DNA from: Thermogutta sp.
GTDB taxonomy: Bacteria > Planctomycetota > Planctomycetia > Pirellulales > Thermoguttaceae
Direction: 5' to 3'
DNA length: 9,783 bases
Assembly: GCF_014359955.1 (NCBI RefSeq)
Contig: NZ_JACIYL010000084.1
Coordinates: forward strand, 1 to 9,783
The position numbers and the translations under genes were made by a program. Positions 6,054 to 9,783 of this stretch are shown here, piece by piece (within the stretch, counting starts at the first letter, position 1; each line of letters starts with the position of its first letter). The notes under the pieces were generated by a model. It did not search any database. It worked only from the letters and a program-made list of their open reading frames with translations, and was not told where the DNA came from.

Positions 6054-7310
6054 ATGGCGTCCAGCCCCGTCGATCAACAACAGGCCCCTGTCCAGAAACT
6101 CCCCGAACAGCACAGCTGGCAGGGATATCTCCGCCCGGACGGCCGCAAGGGCATCCGTAATCGCCTGCTGGTGGTGTACCTGGTGGAATGCGCCCGGCAT
6201 GTGGCGGAAGAGATCGCCGCTCCCTTTCGACGGCAGGAGGTGGAAGTGCTGGGGTTTCCTGGTTGTTACCCCAGCGCGTATGCCGAGCGGATCCTCCGCC
6301 AACTGACGACCCATCCCAACGTCGGCGGTGCCCTGCTTGTTTCGCTGGGGTGCGAAAGTTTCGATCGGGATGGGCTGGCGGCGGCCATCGCCCAGTCAGG
6401 TCGGCCAGTGCACACCATTGTTATCCAGGAAAACGGGGGTACCACGCGAAGCATCAAACGGGGACGACAATGGGTGAAGAGCACCCTCCCGCAACTGGCA
6501 GATGTCCCCCGCTGTGCCATGTCTGTCCAGGACCTGGTGGTGGGGACGGTCTGCGGAGGTTCTGATGCCACCAGTTCTTTGACGGCCAATCCCGCGTGTG
6601 GGCTGGTCTTCGACCGACTCGTGGACGCCGGCGCCACGGCCATCTTCGAGGAAACCGGCGAACTTCTCGGGTGCGAGTCCCTCCTGGCGGAACGGGCTGC
6701 CCGACCGGAACTGGCGGACGTTCTGCGCGCAACCGTGGAAAAAGCCGCCCGCTACTACGCCACACTGGGTCATGCCAGTTTCGCTCCCGGAAACACCGAG
6801 GGCGGCTTGACTACGATTGAAGAAAAATCGCTGGGCGCTTATCTCAAGAGCGGCCATCGGCCTATCGCTGGGATCATCAAGCCGGGTGACGTTCCGCCGC
6901 AACCCGGTTTGTATCTTCTGGACGTCGTCCCCGATGGGGAGGTCCGTTTCGGCTTTCCCAACATCGCCGACAACGCAGAAATCATCGAGCTGATCGCTTG
7001 CGGATGCCATGTGATTCTCTTCACTACAGGCCGAGGATCTGTGGTGGGTTCCGTGATTTCACCCGTTATCAAGATCTGCGCCAATCCGGAAACGTATCTC
7101 CGCATGAAAAGCGATATGGACGTCAACGCCGGCGACGTGCTCTTGGGCAAGGCCACTGTTGAAGACGTTGCGGACCGAATTTTCAAACTCCTCGTCGAAG
7201 TGGCCGGAGGTCAGCAGACCGCTTCCGAAGAACTGGGACACCGGGAGTACATCCTGACCTACAAATACTTCGAACCACTCGGTCCGGCGTGCCTTCCTGT
7301 TTCACGCTGA
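6054..7310 (+). CDS. uxaA: UxaA-family dehydratase large subunit (altronate dehydratase-like)
   Basis: Members of this family remove water from sugar acids such as D-altronate (giving 2-keto-3-deoxygluconate) or galactarate, using iron; the related SuyB instead removes sulfite from sulfolactate. The 418-residue protein covers the catalytic part of UxaA. Conserved stretches are GYLRPDGRKGIRN at 24-36, CGGSDATSS at 167-175, EETGELLGCE at 199-208, PGNTEGGLTTIEEKSLG at 245-261, LFTTGRGSVVGSVISPVIK at 322-340 and DMDVNAG at 354-360. I chose ATG 6054 because AAGGAG (6041-6046) lies seven bases before it; a TTG at 6033 is open but has no ribosome site. With the SAF subunit upstream it should form the two-subunit enzyme. 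The true substrate cannot be read from sequence; sugar-acid dehydration is the likelier role. Confidence 0.9.
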   Translation: MASSPVDQQQAPVQKLPEQHSWQGYLRPDGRKGIRNRLLVVYLVECARHVAEEIAAPFRRQEVEVLGFPGCYPSAYAERILRQLTTHPNVGGALLVSLGCESFDRDGLAAAIAQSGRPVHTIVIQENGGTTRSIKRGRQWVKSTLPQLADVPRCAMSVQDLVVGTVCGGSDATSSLTANPACGLVFDRLVDAGATAIFEETGELLGCESLLAERAARPELADVLRATVEKAARYYATLGHASFAPGNTEGGLTTIEEKSLGAYLKSGHRPIAGIIKPGDVPPQPGLYLLDVVPDGEVRFGFPNIADNAEIIELIACGCHVILFTTGRGSVVGSVISPVIKICANPETYLRMKSDMDVNAGDVLLGKATVEDVADRIFKLLVEVAGGQQTASEELGHREYILTYKYFEPLGPACLPVSR

Positions 7311-7320
7311 ACCTTTTCCA

Positions 7321-7332
7321 AGATCGCGATCT
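7321..7332. repeat. 12-bp perfect palindrome between converging genes
   Basis: AGATCGCGATCT is its own reverse complement. It lies in the 20-base gap between the stops of the dehydratase large subunit (plus) and the kinase (minus) and overlaps the kinase stop codon. It has no loop and no adjoining T-run on either strand, so it is not a typical terminator. It may be a protein site or chance. Confidence 0.4.
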
Positions 7333-9337
7333 ATTGAAGTCGATTGGCGCTGGAGTTATCCGATACGACCGATTCCTGCTGCTGGGCAACCTCGGCACCG
7401 GGAAGGCGAGCACCGACTTGGGCGGCGAGAAAGCATGTGTCTCCAGTTGTCCTTCCGTATTCGCACGGAATTCCCGAAACCTGCCGAGCGTACTTGGCTA
7501 CCAGTTTGAGAAGCGTGCACCGATCGAGCGGTTTGGTGGCGAAATCATCGCATCCCGCCATAAAGCACCGCTCCCGCTCACCAGGTTCAGTACCGGCTGT
7601 GAGAGCGATCACAGGCGCTATGTAACCGGATTCCCGCAACAGCCGGACCACCTGATACCCCTCCAGGTCGGGAAGATTGATATCCAGGAGGATGCAGTCG
7701 AAGGGTTTTCCCTCTACATGATTCTCAAGGGCCTTGCGCACCGCATCGCGTCCGGTCTCCGCGGTGGATACCTCAACCCCGGCCGACTGCAAAATGTGTT
7801 GGAAGAGACGCCTGGTCTCAATCGCATCCTCTGCCAAGAGGACGCGTGCCCGAATGCGACATCCCCGGGATCCCCCTTTGGTACTTTCTGGGGAGGCGTT
7901 TTCCTTAGCTTTTGCCTCCCGGCGTAACTCGGCCGGATCCACCCACTCGAACTGGTCGGCACTGCCGAGCGGGATTGTTACCCGGAAATTGCTTCCCAGC
8001 CCCACCTCGCTGACGACCGTGATGTCGCCGCCAAGGCATCGCGCCAGACTGCGACTGAAGGCCAGGCCCAGACCGGTGCCAGGAAATCGCGCATTGGTGC
8101 TGGCATCGCCACGGTGGAAAGGCTCGAAAATTTTTTCGCACATCTCGGCCGGAATGCCGACGCCGGTGTCAATGACCTCGAATTGAAGAGAGCACTGACC
8201 GTCGTCGCTGCGCGGCACCTGGACGACAAGGCGTACCGATCCCGAATCCGTGAATTTGATCGCATTCCCGAGGAGGTTGATGAGGATCTGTCGCACCCGG
8301 ATGGGATCGATACGGATGCGACGCGGCACGCAGCCGCGGATTTCCAGGCGGAGCGGCAAGTTCTTGGCCCGCGCCCGAATCTCCATCAATTGCATCACGT
8401 CCTCGGCGAGTTCCACCAGGGAGCAATCCTGGGCGTTGATTTCCAGACGTCCCGCTTCGGACTTGGCAAGCTCCAGCAAATCATTGATGATCTGGAGGAG
8501 ATACTGGCCATTGCGCAGAATTGTTTGAATGGCGGCAATCCGGGTGGGCGGAGCGCGGTTGAGATCACCTTCGATCAGAAGCGTCTCGGCGTAGCCGAGG
8601 ATGGCTGTCAGCGGCGTTCGCAGTTCGTGCGTCACGCTGGCCAGGAATTGGTCTTTTGCTCGCAAGGCCGCCTGGGCTTGCTGCCTCGCTTCTTCCAGTT
8701 CCCGGACCAACTGTTCGAGCCTCGCCGTGTGATCGCGGAGGGCGATTTCGGCCTGCTTTTGTTCGGTGATGTCGGTGACCAAGCCCATGCCCCCGCAATA
8801 CCGCCCGGTTTGGTCGTACACCGGCGCCACGGCCGCCAGAATCCACCGCACTTCTCCATTTTTCCGCACGATACGAAGCTGGTAAGTAGAAGAAAGCCCC
8901 TGGCGCCGTAATCGAAGCTGTTCTCGAACGAGCTGGTGATCCTCCGGATGAACAAAACGGAGCAGTTTCTGACCCACGATTTCTTTCTCGGATCGGCCGA
9001 AAATCTGGCAAAAGCTCTCGTTGACGAGGGAAAATCGGCCGGTAGGCCCCACAAGACCAATGGCGGCCTTCGTTTGCTTGGTAATGAGACGGTAAATGAA
9101 CTGTTCGCCGTTTTCGGTTTCAGAACGGGCATAAACCCGCAGCAGACGGTAGCCACCGAGAATAATCGCAGACATTCCCGCCACCCAAAGAAGCCCCAGC
9201 CCAAGGACGACGCCGGGTGATCGGACGTGCGGATCGGCCAGGAACGTCCCCCACAGGGCCGCGAGAATGATACTCGACCACACGAGGGCCACCAGCCACA
9301 CGGTGCGCTGCAGGTGATGTCGGGCAAGACTTGGCAT
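7331..9337 (-). CDS. Membrane-bound PAS hybrid histidine kinase
   Basis: This 668-residue sensor kinase has, in order: two N-terminal membrane helices (about 12-34 and 40-66) joined by a very short loop; a PAS domain with a PAC end at about 76-198 (closing ...DITEQKQAE); a coiled-coil linker to about 230; a HisKA domain with phospho-acceptor His237 in THELRTPL; a HATPase domain with N-box NLLGNAIKFT (Asn358), G1 DTGVGIP at 390-396, FEPF at 404-407 and G2 GTGLGLA at 420-426; and a C-terminal receiver at about 496-619 with acidic ED at 503-504, phospho-acceptor Asp552 in LLDINLP and Lys602. All catalytic residues are present. The signal is probably cytosolic or membrane-linked, since little protein lies outside. 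No DNA-binding output domain is fused, so phosphate should pass to another protein. The start is uncertain: ATG 9337 is the only ATG before the helices, while the frame stays open to 9589. Confidence 0.9.
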   Translation of the reverse strand: MPSLARHHLQRTVWLVALVWSSIILAALWGTFLADPHVRSPGVVLGLGLLWVAGMSAIILGGYRLLRVYARSETENGEQFIYRLITKQTKAAIGLVGPTGRFSLVNESFCQIFGRSEKEIVGQKLLRFVHPEDHQLVREQLRLRRQGLSSTYQLRIVRKNGEVRWILAAVAPVYDQTGRYCGGMGLVTDITEQKQAEIALRDHTARLEQLVRELEEARQQAQAALRAKDQFLASVTHELRTPLTAILGYAETLLIEGDLNRAPPTRIAAIQTILRNGQYLLQIINDLLELAKSEAGRLEINAQDCSLVELAEDVMQLMEIRARAKNLPLRLEIRGCVPRRIRIDPIRVRQILINLLGNAIKFTDSGSVRLVVQVPRSDDGQCSLQFEVIDTGVGIPAEMCEKIFEPFHRGDASTNARFPGTGLGLAFSRSLARCLGGDITVVSEVGLGSNFRVTIPLGSADQFEWVDPAELRREAKAKENASPESTKGGSRGCRIRARVLLAEDAIETRRLFQHILQSAGVEVSTAETGRDAVRKALENHVEGKPFDCILLDINLPDLEGYQVVRLLRESGYIAPVIALTAGTEPGERERCFMAGCDDFATKPLDRCTLLKLVAKYARQVSGIPCEYGRTTGDTCFLAAQVGARLPGAEVAQQQESVVSDNSSANRLQ

Positions 9338-9637
9338 CACGTCTGCCGGCTCCGCCTGCTGGAAGTGCTGGTTGTTGTGCTGACGTTTCGCAGTCAATGT
9401 TGCCCAACTCTCCTCTGGATTGCACTGGACACGGCCAACCGCTGCACAAACGACGCGCGGGTTTCCCACAAAAGCATAGGTTTTTCTCAACCATCGGGCC
9501 GACAGCCGGCCGTTTTGTCCCCCCGCAGACGTCAATCTTCCCGCGCTTTTTGCCGGACGTATCGGTGATACGGGATGAAACAGCCCCAAAAACGACCACG
9601 GTCACAAAATCTTCTCCTGGAAATTGTTAGCCAGGCG

Positions 9638-9668
9638 TTTGCGCAAAATGACAATCGATTTGCGCAAA
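9638..9668. promoter_or_regulatory. Twin TTTGCGCAAA palindromes, likely operator pair
   Basis: TTTGCGCAAA, a perfect 10-bp palindrome, occurs at 9638-9647 and again at 9659-9668. The starts are 21 bases apart, two turns of B-DNA, so two dimers would bind on the same face. A third partial copy (TTTGCG at 9674-9679) overlaps the presumed -35 of the plus-strand promoter. The CpG-centred dyad resembles operators of several regulator families (LacI-type among them), but I cannot name the regulator. Confidence 0.65.
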
Positions 9669-9674
9669 AGTGGT

Positions 9675-9703
9675 TTGCGTTGGGTGTGTCCCCGGAGTAG
9701 CAT
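9675..9703 (+). promoter_or_regulatory. Possible sigma-70 promoter for the gene at 9775
   Basis: TTGCGT at 9675-9680 and TAGCAT at 9698-9703 are 17 bases apart, matching the consensus boxes at 3 and 4 of 6 positions. The location, just after the twin palindromes and about 70 bases before a strong ribosome site, supports it; the weak -35 would suit a regulated promoter. Confidence 0.4.
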
Positions 9704-9774
9704 AAGCGCGGGGAGGCTGGTGATCGTCATCTTTTTCCGTGAGGGGGGGTTCTTTTCAAAAGGAGGGTTCTCGT

Positions 9775-9783
9775 ATGTCCGCC
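9775..9783 (+). CDS. Start of a plus-strand gene, cut by the window end
   Basis: ATG at 9775 follows AAAGGAGGG (9759-9767) with a 7-base spacer, one of the best ribosome sites in the window, downstream of a possible promoter and operator pair. Only three codons (Met-Ser-Ala) are visible, so the product cannot be identified. Confidence 0.6.

Larger units (their letters stand above)
9338..9774. promoter_or_regulatory. Divergent intergenic region, probable shared control region
   Basis: These 437 bases separate the kinase (minus) from a gene starting at 9775 (plus). The half nearer the kinase is open in two minus-strand frames, one of them an upstream extension of the kinase and one starting at GTG 9605 behind a good AGGAGA site, but neither encodes anything recognisable. 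The other half holds the twin palindromes (9638-9668) and a possible plus-strand promoter (9675-9703). A minus-strand -35-like TTGTCA (9654 to 9649) falls between the two palindromes, so a protein bound there could affect both directions. Confidence 0.5.

Overview
The window reads as ordinary chromosomal DNA of a GC-rich bacterium (roughly 60% GC by eye). Gene order, the style of the ParA/ParB proteins and the large hybrid sensor kinase suggest a planctomycete-like organism, but no marker gene here proves that. I see no insertion sequence, phage gene, CRISPR array, rRNA or tRNA.

Layout: (1) 243-1580 is a complete S-adenosylhomocysteine hydrolase gene (ahcY), closed by a clear Rho-independent terminator at 1680-1716. 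(2) 1766-3067 is a full-length DUF1015 protein of unknown function. (3) 3068-3946 is an 879-base stretch without a recognisable gene. It carries two near-perfect parS centromere sites in opposite orientation and two tiny, weakly supported ORFs. (4) 3947-7310 is a same-strand cluster: parA (Soj type), a parB that loses its family sequence halfway through its helix-turn-helix, a SAF-domain small subunit and the large subunit of a UxaA-type (altronate dehydratase-like) sugar-acid dehydratase. parA and parB overlap by 8 bases, and the broken parB overlaps the SAF gene in an ATGA. (5) 7331-9337, minus strand, is a membrane-bound PAS hybrid histidine kinase facing the dehydratase genes. (6) 9338-9774 is a divergent intergenic region with two identical 10-bp palindromes exactly 21 bp apart, upstream of a possible promoter. 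A strong Shine-Dalgarno and ATG open a new plus-strand gene at 9775, cut by the window end.

How they fit together: parA, parB and the two parS sites make up a chromosome-segregation locus of the kind usually found near a replication origin. The main anomaly is that ParA and both parS sites look intact, while ParB lacks the end of its DNA-binding domain and the whole dimerisation domain. Its reading frame instead runs through about 130 unrelated bases straight into a sugar-acid catabolic operon. This is either a real deletion that joined two operons or an assembly error. The SAF subunit also carries an unusual acidic, disordered-looking tail of about 100 residues. I found no convincing new multi-gene system. 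The strongest leads are the ParB junction, the parS pair, the tail on the SAF subunit and the twin palindromes.
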